This document shows positions 41,108-48,928 of a DNA stretch of 64,000 nucleotides, one piece after another. Where the stretch lies: the NCBI GenBank assembly GCA_023441055.1, contig JAEZQY010000019.1, positions 68,955 through 132,954 of the forward strand, given 5' to 3'. The notes beneath the pieces are model-generated. The model worked only from the letters and a program-made list of their open reading frames with translations, was not told the origin of the DNA and searched no databases. The stretch's first letter is position 1. Each line of letters starts with the position of its first letter. The position numbers and the translations under genes were made by a program. The stretch comes from Bacillota bacterium (GTDB lineage: Bacteria > Bacillota > Bacilli > Paenibacillales > UBA4045).

Positions 41108-41791
41108 ATGGAGATATTACGTATAGAGAATCTCGTTAAGCAGTATGGCAAGGGTGAGATGGCCGTCAAGGCGCTGGATGACGTGTCCTTCTCGGTGAAC
41201 CAAGGAGAGTTCGTGGCGATTGTCGGACCGTCGGGCTCCGGGAAGTCGACACTGCTGCATATGCTCGGCGGAGTCGATCGGCCAACCAGCGGCAAGGTGA
41301 TGATTAACGGGACGGATGTGTACAAGCTGAATGAGACGCAGCTGGCCATCTTCAGACGCAGACAGATCGGACTGATCTATCAATTCTACAATTTAATACC
41401 CGTGCTGACCGTAGAGGAAAATATTACCCTGCCCCTGCTGCTCGATGAGCATAAGGTGGACCAGAAGCAATTCGATGATCTGGTTCGGTCACTCAATCTG
41501 CAGGATCGGCTTACGCATCTGCCGAATCAATTGTCCGGCGGGCAGCAGCAGCGCGTGTCGATCGGCCGGGCGCTGATCAGCAACCCGGCCTTGATTCTAG
41601 CTGATGAGCCGACCGGCAATCTGGACAGCAAGAACAGCAGCGAAATTATCGAGCTGCTCAAGATGTTCAATAAGTCGTTCAATCAGACGCTGATCATGAT
41701 CACGCATGACGAGCGGATCGCGCTGCAGGCCGATCGGGTGATCGCGATCGCCGATGGCCGGATAGAGAGGGACGAGGTGATTCGTCCATGA
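41108..41791 (+). CDS. ABC transporter ATPase (MacB/BceA type)
   Basis: A 227-residue ATPase with Walker A VGPSGSGKSTLLHMLGGV, Q-loop GLIYQFYNLIPVLTVEENI, signature NQLSGGQQQRVSIGRALI, Walker B PALILADEPTGNLD and switch MITHDERIA. The Q-loop wording is typical of ATPases paired with FtsX-like permeases. SD GGAGGG lies before the ATG, about 80 bp after the kinase stop. The stop overlaps the permease start (ATGA). Confidence 0.9.
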   Translation: MEILRIENLVKQYGKGEMAVKALDDVSFSVNQGEFVAIVGPSGSGKSTLLHMLGGVDRPTSGKVMINGTDVYKLNETQLAIFRRRQIGLIYQFYNLIPVLTVEENITLPLLLDEHKVDQKQFDDLVRSLNLQDRLTHLPNQLSGGQQQRVSIGRALISNPALILADEPTGNLDSKNSSEIIELLKMFNKSFNQTLIMITHDERIALQADRVIAIADGRIERDEVIRP

Positions 41792-44394
41792 ACATTGTCA
41801 ATAAGCTGACGCTGCGCCATCTGAAATTGAACAAGCGGAGAACGCTGGTGACGATGATTGGCGTCGTCATCTCAGTCGCGATGATCATGGCTGTGGCGAC
41901 GATCAGCATGTCCTTCATGGATCTGTTCCAGCGCCAGGCGATTGCCAGCGAGGGGGAATGGCATGTCTACTACCCGATGCTGGATGCGGAGCAGATTGCG
42001 AAGCTTCAGCAGGATGCGGAGACCGAGGCTGTTGTCCTCTCGAGGGATCGCGGGTATGCGCAGCTGGAAGGCAGCCAGAATCTGTACAAGCCGTATGTGC
42101 ATGTCCGCGAGTTTAATGAGGCGGGGTTTGATTATTTTCCAATTGTGATAACAAAGGGGCGCGCGCCGCAGGCTGCAGATGAGCTTGTCATCTCCGAGGA
42201 AATCGCGGAGACGGCCAAGGTGCCGCTGCAGATTGGGGATACGCTGACGCTGGATGTGGGGCATCGTCTAATCACAGCTGGGGATAAGATAGGCCAGGTG
42301 CTGAGCCCCCAACTTGATCTGCGGTTTGTTGACGGGGAGCTGGCCGAGGAGATTAAGCCGTCGGAGACGAGAAGTTATACCGTAGTGGGGGTTATTGAGC
42401 GGCCGTCATGGGAATTGGCGAGGTCGCCAGGCTACACGGTTCTCTCCTATGTGGATGAGCATGTGCTGGGCGCTGGTGAGCGGATAGACAGTCTAGTTGT
42501 ATTGGAGAAAGTGAAGAAGTCGCTCTATCAGCATGCGGAGAAGGTTGCGGAGAAGCTCGGGCTTGACGCGAGCAGGGTGGACTATAACAACAGCCTGCTT
42601 CGCTACTATGGCGTGTCCGATCACGATGCGCTGCGCAAGACCTTGCTCTATCTAACTTCCATCATTATGGCTGTGATCATGCTGGGCTCCGTGTCGTTGA
42701 TTTACAACGCCTTCGCGATCTCAGTGTCCGAGCGTTCCCGCCATCTGGGCATGCTGTCCAGTGTCGGCGCAACGAGCAGGCAGAAGCGGAATTCCGTCTT
42801 CTTCGAGGGCGCGGTAATTGGCTTGATCAGCATCCCGGTTGGACTAGTCAGCGGTTTGGTTGGAATCGGGATTACGTTCCGATTTATTAATGCCTCGATC
42901 AAGGGGGTACTCGGTGTGACCGAGGGCTTGCGCGTTGCGGTGTCACCGTTGACCGTTGCCGCAGCGTGCGGGGTGTCGATCTTGACGATCTTCATCTCCA
43001 CCTATATTCCAGCGCGCAGAGCGTCGCGCATCTCCGCGATCGACGCGATTAGGCAGTCGCAGGATATTAAGCTGACCGGCAAGGCCGTGAAGACTTCGCG
43101 TCTGGTGCGCAAGCTGTTCGGGATTGAAGCGGAGATCGGCTTGAAGAATCTGAAGCGCAATCGGCGCAGGTACCAGGCTACGGTGTTCTCGCTGGTGATC
43201 AGTATCCTCTTGTTCCTGACCGTATCCTACTTCACGGCTACGCTGAGGCAGACCGCGGAGATGACGCAGGACGGATTCAATTATGATATTCAAGTGGCAT
43301 CGCATGAGAATGTGCAGCTGGATCCGCAGCTGGTGGATCAGATAACTAGGCTTGAGGAAGTGACCGCGATCAGCGAGATGAAGCTGACTAGAGCCGATGT
43401 CTGGGTTGAGGAGGATCAGCTGGCAGACTCGATGGTCCAGATCGCTCGCGAAGCTGGAATCGAGCAGCGTGACGGCAAGTATCGCTATCTGGTGGAGCTG
43501 TACGCAGTCGATGATCGGGGCTTGCAGGCGTATGCGGCCAAGTCCGGCATCAATGTGAATCAGCTGAAGGCGGACGATCGACTGAACGCAATCGTGGTGA
43601 ACACATTCAGCTATTACAATAGAGAGTCTGGCAGGTTTATTGGGACTGATGTTCTTCAGTCGGATGGGAATGATCCTCTGGTGTTATTCGATACCGACAC
43701 GGATTCGGGACAGCCGCTCGGCGAGTTGGAAGTGGTCGCATTAACGGATCAGATGCCCATGGGCCTGCTGTACTATAATATAGGATCCATCAAGGTGATT
43801 ATCTCAATCGATGCCATGGATCGTCTGATCGACGCAGCAGATGAGCCTGTTCGCTACTGGAATACGTTGTACCTGACCAGCAGCGATCCGATGAAGACGC
43901 AGCGCGATATAGAAGCGATGCAGGGAAGCAATCAGACGAGGATATATAATCTCTACCAATCCAAGCAGAAGGATGAGCAGCTGATTATGCTGCTGTCGGT
44001 GTTCACGTATGGCTTCATCATCTTGATCACGGCGATCTCGGTGGCGAACATCCTGAACACGATCACGACGAGCGTCTCACTGCGTAAGCGCGAATTTGCG
44101 ATGCTCAGGTCGGTCGGCATGACGCCTGCAGGCTTCAATAAGATGATGAACTATGAGAGCATCTTCTATGGCCTGAAGTCACTGTTATACGGACTGCCGC
44201 TCAGCTTCGGCGTGATGCTGCTGATCTACCGCTCGGCTGGCTTCACCTTCGAGTACAGCTTCGAGCCGCCGTGGCTCAGCCTGCTGATCGTAGTGGTTGC
44301 CGTGTTCGCCATTGTTGGGCTGGCGATGATGTATTCCAGCGCCAGAGTGAAGCGGGAGAATATCATCGATGCGATTAAGCAGGAGAGTATCTAA
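41788..44394 (+). CDS. FtsX-like ABC permease (large, two FtsX domains)
   Basis: The 868-residue membrane protein has an N-terminal helix (RTLVTMIGVVISVAMIMAVA), a large extracellular domain (about 60-265), three helices of a first FtsX domain (about 285-420), a second isolated helix near 475 with another extracellular domain (about 490-735), and three C-terminal helices (IILITAISVANILNTI onward). VSERSRHLGMLSSVGATSRQ and LRKREFAMLRSVGMTPAGFN are the paired FtsX signatures. This is the mechanotransmission or peptide-handling type of transporter. It is translationally coupled to the ATPase. Confidence 0.88.
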   Translation: MNIVNKLTLRHLKLNKRRTLVTMIGVVISVAMIMAVATISMSFMDLFQRQAIASEGEWHVYYPMLDAEQIAKLQQDAETEAVVLSRDRGYAQLEGSQNLYKPYVHVREFNEAGFDYFPIVITKGRAPQAADELVISEEIAETAKVPLQIGDTLTLDVGHRLITAGDKIGQVLSPQLDLRFVDGELAEEIKPSETRSYTVVGVIERPSWELARSPGYTVLSYVDEHVLGAGERIDSLVVLEKVKKSLYQHAEKVAEKLGLDASRVDYNNSLLRYYGVSDHDALRKTLLYLTSIIMAVIMLGSVSLIYNAFAISVSERSRHLGMLSSVGATSRQKRNSVFFEGAVIGLISIPVGLVSGLVGIGITFRFINASIKGVLGVTEGLRVAVSPLTVAAACGVSILTIFISTYIPARRASRISAIDAIRQSQDIKLTGKAVKTSRLVRKLFGIEAEIGLKNLKRNRRRYQATVFSLVISILLFLTVSYFTATLRQTAEMTQDGFNYDIQVASHENVQLDPQLVDQITRLEEVTAISEMKLTRADVWVEEDQLADSMVQIAREAGIEQRDGKYRYLVELYAVDDRGLQAYAAKSGINVNQLKADDRLNAIVVNTFSYYNRESGRFIGTDVLQSDGNDPLVLFDTDTDSGQPLGELEVVALTDQMPMGLLYYNIGSIKVIISIDAMDRLIDAADEPVRYWNTLYLTSSDPMKTQRDIEAMQGSNQTRIYNLYQSKQKDEQLIMLLSVFTYGFIILITAISVANILNTITTSVSLRKREFAMLRSVGMTPAGFNKMMNYESIFYGLKSLLYGLPLSFGVMLLIYRSAGFTFEYSFEPPWLSLLIVVVAVFAIVGLAMMYSSARVKRENIIDAIKQESI

Positions 44395-44407
44395 AACTAT
44401 AATTTGC

Positions 44408-44448
44408 GAGAGGGGTGCCAATTTAATTGGCGCTCTTTGTATTTTTTT
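44408..44448 (+). terminator. Terminator of the regulator/kinase/ABC operon
   Basis: An AT-cored inverted repeat (AGAGGGGTGCCAATT with AATTGGCGCTCTT) is followed by a run of seven T residues ending at 44448. The T tract is just before the -35 of the blaI-like promoter. Confidence 0.75.
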
Positions 44449-44450
44449 GC

Positions 44451-44501
44451 TTGACACTAGTCGATTACAGTTGTAATCTAGTTCCAAGGACTACAATTGT
44501 A
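44451..44501 (+). promoter_or_regulatory. BlaI-type promoter and twin operators
   Basis: TTGACA at 44451-44456 is a consensus -35. GATTACA-GT-TGTAATC at 44463-44478 is a perfect dyad overlapping the -10 region, and TACAATTGTA at 44492-44501 is a second dyad, with centres 26 bp apart. The TACAnTTGTA form matches BlaI/MecI operators (TACA/TGTA half-sites), suggesting autoregulation of the downstream pair. Confidence 0.82.
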
Positions 44502-44531
44502 ATCTTGAAAAAGGTGGAAGGAGAGAATGAT

Positions 44532-44903
44532 ATGCAGGTGCCCAATATTTCGGACGCGGAATGGGATGTCATGCGAGTGCTATGGCAAGCTTCGCCGTTA
44601 ACGGCATCGGAGGTTATTACGCGATTGAGTGGGAGTAAGAGCTGGAAGCCCAAAACTGTGAAGACCTTGATAAGCAGATTGGTTCAGAAGCAAGCGCTAG
44701 GCTGCAATAAGGACAGCAGAGAATATACGTATTTTCCATTAGTGAGTGAGGATGAGTGTGTGGATGCAGAGAGTCATACTTTTCTGAATCGTATATTCGG
44801 TGGGTCCGTGAAGCCGATGATGGTGCATTTTATTGAGAATGAGAAGCTTTCACCTGAGGACATTCAAGAATTAAAGGCGCTGCTACAAGAGAAGGAGCAG
44901 TAA
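44532..44903 (+). CDS. BlaI/MecI-family repressor
   Basis: The 123-residue protein has the winged helix of penicillinase repressors: ISDAEWDVMRVLWQASPLTA, then SWKPKTVKTLISRLVQKQAL and DSREYTYFPLVSED, with a helical C-terminal dimerisation region (FENEKL-type helix, PEDIQELKALLQEKEQ). In BlaI the cleavage that relieves repression follows the wing. The frame is open from 44427, but GGAAGGAG and family length place the start at ATG 44532. Two operator dyads lie just upstream. It is 3 bp from the M56 protease gene, its presumed anti-repressor. Confidence 0.9.
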   Translation: MQVPNISDAEWDVMRVLWQASPLTASEVITRLSGSKSWKPKTVKTLISRLVQKQALGCNKDSREYTYFPLVSEDECVDAESHTFLNRIFGGSVKPMMVHFIENEKLSPEDIQELKALLQEKEQ

Positions 44904-44906
44904 GCG

Positions 44907-46469
44907 ATGGTGATGATCGAGCAATTGTTCATGAGCACCCTGACGAATTCCATAGAGGCCGCCTTATTGATCGGTCTTGTGATGGCATGCCATACACTGC
45001 TGAGAGACAAGCTCTCTCCGGTCTGGAGGTATGCGCTGTGGATGCTCGTCATGGGAAAGCTGATGCTGCCATGGTTGCCGGGGAAGCTCGAGAGCAGGTT
45101 TAGCTGGTTCGGGCTTCCCAATGGTATTCAGGAGCGGCTAGCTGCAGAGAGCAGTATGAACCCGCAGGATCAGTTAGTTGGGTCAGCGCTTGCTGACAAA
45201 GAGCTGTCTCCAGGGATACATACTGAGCTGTCTACGAGTTATCCTGCGGGAAGTGAAGCAGCTCTTGATGGATCGCTAGCCATCCTTCAGCTCATATCGC
45301 TGGGGTGGCTGGCCGGTGCTGTGCTTGTGCTCCTGTACGCCATGATCGGATATATGCGATTTGCAGCAGCATTGCGGAAGGAAGCTGGCTTAATCATGCC
45401 TGCTGCGCTCAGAGAGCACTTTCAACAGTGTGTTAGACAAGCCCGTATTAAGCAGAAAGTAGAGCTGCGGGTAACGAATATCGTGTCAACGCCGACACTA
45501 TATGGACTATTTCGCCCGGTGGTGCTGATTCCTCAACCTCTCATCGGGAAACTGACTGAGACGGATTGGGATTATGTGTTCCAGCACGAATGTATACACT
45601 TGAAACGGTTGGATGTAGGGGCGAACTTGATCTTCTTCGTGTTCACGTCGATTCATTGGTTCAACCCCATGATCTGGTATGGACAATCTCGGATGAGAAT
45701 GGAACAGGAGGCGGCGTGTGACGCTAAGCTGCTGACATCTGGGCGTGTGCGTCAAGCGGATACCTATGCGGCATGCATCATTAAAGTGCTGGAGAACGTT
45801 GTGCCTAAGCGAAATCATGCGGCAGGTGTTGGGTTTTCCAGCTATAAAAATCAAATCACGAGGAGGATTCATATGATTCGAAATCATCGACCAATGAATA
45901 GGAGAGTTGCCTTTGTAGGGGCGCTTCTGCTGGCAGCGGCAGCTGTGATTGCACTGCCATCCGTTTTCGCCAAGGAATCCGATCAGGGAGAGCCTGCTGC
46001 GATAATAGTGACAAGCAACGAGCTGACAGCAGATGGGAAGATGCAGGAGGCACCTCAAACTGAAAGCATGGATACGGATGAAATCTTATTCCAAGCGCCA
46101 GCAGCGGGCACAGTGACCTTCACGTATGGCGAGCAGCTTCATCCTGTAAGCCAGCAGCGGACCATGCATGATGGGATCGACATTGGGAATGAAGAAGGCA
46201 CGGTTATTCATGCTTCTGCAGCCGGTGTAATCACTGCTGCAACTTATGATAAAGCTTATGGCAGCTACATCATCATCAAGCATAACGACATCTGGCAGAG
46301 CGAATATCGTCATCTCTCAGAGCTGTCTGTCCAGGAAGGGGATACGATTCAAGCTGGTGACCCAATTGGTCTAATGGGTAGTACGGGTCATGCTACAGGC
46401 TCTCATCTTCATCTAAGCATCCTCCAGCATGATGCGTATATCGACCCGATGTCTGTATTGGATCTGTAG
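44907..46469 (+). CDS. M56 sensor protease fused to an M23 peptidase domain
   Basis: The 520-residue protein has a BlaR1/MecR1-like membrane protease part: helices near 10-50 and 115-150, H227-E228-C-I-H231 (the HExxH zinc motif) and the downstream EQEAACDAKLL. After a helix near residue 335, the outer region carries not a penicillin-binding domain but an M23/LytM endopeptidase: H421 and D425 (MHDGIDIGNE) and H500/H502 (GSHLHLSIL). M23 domains bind or cut peptidoglycan, so the receptor may sense the cell wall directly. AAGGAG precedes the ATG. It is coupled to the BlaI-like repressor. Confidence 0.9.
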   Translation: MVMIEQLFMSTLTNSIEAALLIGLVMACHTLLRDKLSPVWRYALWMLVMGKLMLPWLPGKLESRFSWFGLPNGIQERLAAESSMNPQDQLVGSALADKELSPGIHTELSTSYPAGSEAALDGSLAILQLISLGWLAGAVLVLLYAMIGYMRFAAALRKEAGLIMPAALREHFQQCVRQARIKQKVELRVTNIVSTPTLYGLFRPVVLIPQPLIGKLTETDWDYVFQHECIHLKRLDVGANLIFFVFTSIHWFNPMIWYGQSRMRMEQEAACDAKLLTSGRVRQADTYAACIIKVLENVVPKRNHAAGVGFSSYKNQITRRIHMIRNHRPMNRRVAFVGALLLAAAAVIALPSVFAKESDQGEPAAIIVTSNELTADGKMQEAPQTESMDTDEILFQAPAAGTVTFTYGEQLHPVSQQRTMHDGIDIGNEEGTVIHASAAGVITAATYDKAYGSYIIIKHNDIWQSEYRHLSELSVQEGDTIQAGDPIGLMGSTGHATGSHLHLSILQHDAYIDPMSVLDL

Positions 46470-46525
46470 GTGATGTTTGGTATGCTGGAGGTGTAAGAAT
46501 CGTCGCGGCTGAATGGAGGAATAAG

Positions 46526-47221
46526 ATGAATCTTGCATCTACAGTACGAGAACAGCTGCTTGGGTTGGCGGAGCCCGGTTATCGACAATTCACTTCAGCG
46601 CTTATACCGAATATAGACAGTAATACGGTGCTCGGTGTCCGCATGCCTGCGCTCCGTCAGATGGCCAAGGAGCTGGCGAGAGGCGATTGGCGCGCTTATT
46701 TGGCGGATGCGGAGGGTGTGTATTTTGAAGAGGTGATGGTGCAGGGGCTGGTGTTGGGGTATGTGAAAGCGGAGATTGAGGAACACTTGCGCTATATCGC
46801 CGCATTCGTACCCAAGATTGATAACTGGTCAGTGTGTGACAGCTTCTGCGTGGGCTTGAAGATGACCAAGAAGCATAAAGAACGGGTGTGGGATTTCCTG
46901 CAGCCGTTTCTTGCGTCCGATCAGGCTTATGCCATTCGCTTCGGAGTGGTTATGCTGCTTAATTATTATGTAGATGAAGGATATGTGGATCGTGTGCTGA
47001 AGCAGCTTGATCGCATACAGCATGAGGACTATTATGTGAAGATGGCGGTGGCCTGGGCGATTGCAACGTGTTATACGACGCTGCCTGCGCCGACGATGCG
47101 TTACCTGGAGCGGAATACGCTCGATGATTTCACCTACAACAAGGCGCTGCAGAAGATCACGGAGTCGCTTCGAGTTGACCCGGGGACGAAGGCAATGATT
47201 CGCGCCATGAAGCGGAAATAG
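46526..47221 (+). CDS. DNA alkylation repair protein (AlkD-like)
   Basis: A 231-residue all-helical protein with HEAT-like repeats. VPKIDNWSVCDSFCVGLK around residue 100 carries the Trp and Asp expected at the AlkD lesion site, and DYYVKMAVAWAIATCYTTLP is another conserved block. AlkD removes bulky or cationic alkylated bases such as N7-methylguanine without flipping them. It may complement Ogt, encoded elsewhere in the window, in alkylation defence. GGAGG precedes the ATG. Confidence 0.85.
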   Translation: MNLASTVREQLLGLAEPGYRQFTSALIPNIDSNTVLGVRMPALRQMAKELARGDWRAYLADAEGVYFEEVMVQGLVLGYVKAEIEEHLRYIAAFVPKIDNWSVCDSFCVGLKMTKKHKERVWDFLQPFLASDQAYAIRFGVVMLLNYYVDEGYVDRVLKQLDRIQHEDYYVKMAVAWAIATCYTTLPAPTMRYLERNTLDDFTYNKALQKITESLRVDPGTKAMIRAMKRK

Positions 47222-47268
47222 GTCACAGCTGCGCTTAGAACACACACAAACAGAAGGAGACTTGAATC

Positions 47269-48291
47269 ATGGCCAGATTACACACTTCTTACGAGATCAA
47301 GGGTCTCAGTCTCAAGAATCGAATTGTTATGCCGCCGATGTGTCAATATGCGGTTGATGCCGAGGATGGCAAGCCGAATGAGTGGCATTATGTACATTAT
47401 GTATCCCGCGCGATTGGTGGTACGGGATTGATTATTATGGAGATGACGGATGTGGAGCCGGATGGGCGAATCTCGAACCGCGATCTGGGGCTATGGTCAG
47501 ATGAGCACGTACCGGCGTTCAAGCGGATTGTCGATGAGGTGCATAAGTACGGAGCGAAGATCGGCGTGCAGATTGCGCATGCCGGGCGCAAGGCGGAAGA
47601 TGCAGAGCGGCCGGTGAGTTCATCGGAGTTCGTCGCCAGCGGCGAGGGATACAAGCGGCCGCGCTCGCTGAGCACGAGCGAGGTGAAGGCGATGGTCATG
47701 AAGTTTAAGGATGCCGCGCGGCGCGCGGTTGAGGCTGGCTTCGATACGATCGAGCTGCATGGCGCTCACGGTTACTTGATTCACCAGTTCCATTCGCCCA
47801 GCATCAATCAGCGTACGGATGAATACGGACAGGAACTGTCGCGATTCGGTGTGGAGATCATACGCGAGGTGCGCAGCGTGATGCCTGCACATATGCCGCT
47901 GATTATGCGGATCTCGGCGGTTGAATATATGGACGGCGGATATGGGATTGACCATGCCTTCGCATTGGGTCAGGCGTACCGGGATGCCGGCGTTGATATG
48001 TTCCATGTATCCAGCGGCGGCGATGCGCCTCCAGGGCGGAATAAGCCTGGGAATTACGCAGGATATATGGTTCCTTTCGCGAGGGGCTTCAAGCAGGCGC
48101 TGGATGTGCCGGTTATCGCAGTTGGCATGCTGGATGAGCCGCGGATCGCAGATGCGGTTGTCGCTAGCGGTGATGCGGACCTGGTCGCGGTGGGAAGAGG
48201 GATGCTGAATGATCCGTATTGGGCGCTGCATGCGATTAAGTCGCTGACAGGTAAGGTGGAGCCGCCCGCTCCATATGTGAGGGGCGTATAA
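47269..48291 (+). CDS. namA: NADPH dehydrogenase, old yellow enzyme family (NamA/YqjM-like)
   Basis: The 340-residue flavoprotein begins like YqjM, with NRIVMPPMCQYAVDAEDGKP, whose cysteine tunes the FMN potential. GVQIAHAGRKAEDAERP and IELHGAHGYLIHQFHSPSIN carry the flavin and substrate histidines, and DLVAVGRGMLNDPYW closes the TIM barrel. It reduces activated C=C bonds, usually in detoxification of electrophiles. The next gene begins 12 bp downstream and is probably co-transcribed. Confidence 0.92.
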   Translation: MARLHTSYEIKGLSLKNRIVMPPMCQYAVDAEDGKPNEWHYVHYVSRAIGGTGLIIMEMTDVEPDGRISNRDLGLWSDEHVPAFKRIVDEVHKYGAKIGVQIAHAGRKAEDAERPVSSSEFVASGEGYKRPRSLSTSEVKAMVMKFKDAARRAVEAGFDTIELHGAHGYLIHQFHSPSINQRTDEYGQELSRFGVEIIREVRSVMPAHMPLIMRISAVEYMDGGYGIDHAFALGQAYRDAGVDMFHVSSGGDAPPGRNKPGNYAGYMVPFARGFKQALDVPVIAVGMLDEPRIADAVVASGDADLVAVGRGMLNDPYWALHAIKSLTGKVEPPAPYVRGV

Positions 48292-48303
48292 GGAGGGAAG
48301 CTT

Positions 48304-48732
48304 GTGGCTTATGAAGCGAAGATGAAGGAGACAGATAACAGCGTTATTGCCTTCATTGAGGAGATTGAGAATCCCAAGAAGCGCGCGGACGCTTATCTGC
48401 TGCTCGATGTGTTCACGGAGACGACGGGCTATCCGGCGAAGATGTGGGGACCGAGCATTATTGGCTTTGGCTCGTATCACTACAAGTATGCGTCTGGACA
48501 TGAAGGCGATGCTCCGCTCACCGGTTTCTCGCCGCGCAAAGCGAAGCATAGTCTGTATGTGGCGACCGGGGATCCGGAGCGGGATGAGCCCTTGTTGCAG
48601 CGGCTAGGCAAGCACACGGCAGGCAAGGCCTGCGTGTACGTCAACAAGGTGGCGGATATCAATACAGAGGTGCTGAAGGAGATGATTCTGCAGTCCATGA
48701 AGTTCATGCGGGAGATGTATCCGGCGGAGTAG
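48304..48732 (+). CDS. DUF1801 domain protein
   Basis: A 142-residue protein with the DUF1801 pattern: VIAFIEEIENPKKRADAYLL, MWGPSIIGFGSYHYKYASGH and TGFSPRKAKHSLYV. Members are small soluble proteins of unknown function; a phage-like beta fold has been described for some relatives. The GTG start follows AAGGAGGGA. It shares a probable transcript with namA. A pair of 51-bp repeats starts 11 bp after its stop. Confidence 0.85.
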   Translation: MAYEAKMKETDNSVIAFIEEIENPKKRADAYLLLDVFTETTGYPAKMWGPSIIGFGSYHYKYASGHEGDAPLTGFSPRKAKHSLYVATGDPERDEPLLQRLGKHTAGKACVYVNKVADINTEVLKEMILQSMKFMREMYPAE

Positions 48733-48743
48733 CCAGAGAGTGC

Positions 48744-48845
48744 GTGAAGCGGAATTAGTGGTGCACGGGCGTATTAAATGATCTGGAAAGTGGCGTGAAG
48801 CGGAATTAGTGGTGCGTGGGCGCATTAAATGATCTGGCCGGACTA
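48744..48845. repeat. Two 51-bp tandem repeats after the DUF1801 gene
   Basis: Units start at 48744 and 48795 (GTGAAGCGGAATTAGTGGTG, then GGGCG-ATTAAATGATCTGG). The second ends TCTGGCCGGACTAA, whose reverse complement TTAGTCCGGCCAGA is found in the 38971-39212 array, as is ACGCACCAC. A terminator hairpin follows directly. Confidence 0.85.
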
Positions 48846-48850
48846 AATGA

Positions 48851-48892
48851 GAAGCGGTGCCAATAGACGACTATGTCTGCTGGCACCGCTTC
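48851..48892. terminator. Hairpin between convergent DUF1801 and GH50-like genes
   Basis: GAAGCGGTGCCA (48851-48862) pairs perfectly with TGGCACCGCTTC (48881-48892), with an inner AGAC/GTCT stem. Neither side has a strong T tract. The location between convergent genes suits a two-way terminator. Confidence 0.75.
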
Positions 48893-48928
48893 GCTATTCG
48901 TGCTATTCGTGCTGTTCGTGCTATTCGT
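48893..48928. repeat. 9-bp microsatellite (GCTATTCGT)x4 over a stop codon
   Basis: Four nonamers, the third with one substitution (GCTGTTCGT), run from the hairpin into the 3' end of the GH50-like gene. The TAG stop of that gene (48923-48921) lies in the fourth copy. Confidence 0.85.

Noticed and set aside
47620..48549. 309-residue minus-strand frame opposite namA
   Set aside because: Antisense to a clear ene reductase and DUF1801 gene, Arg/His-rich composition of a shadow frame, no SD.
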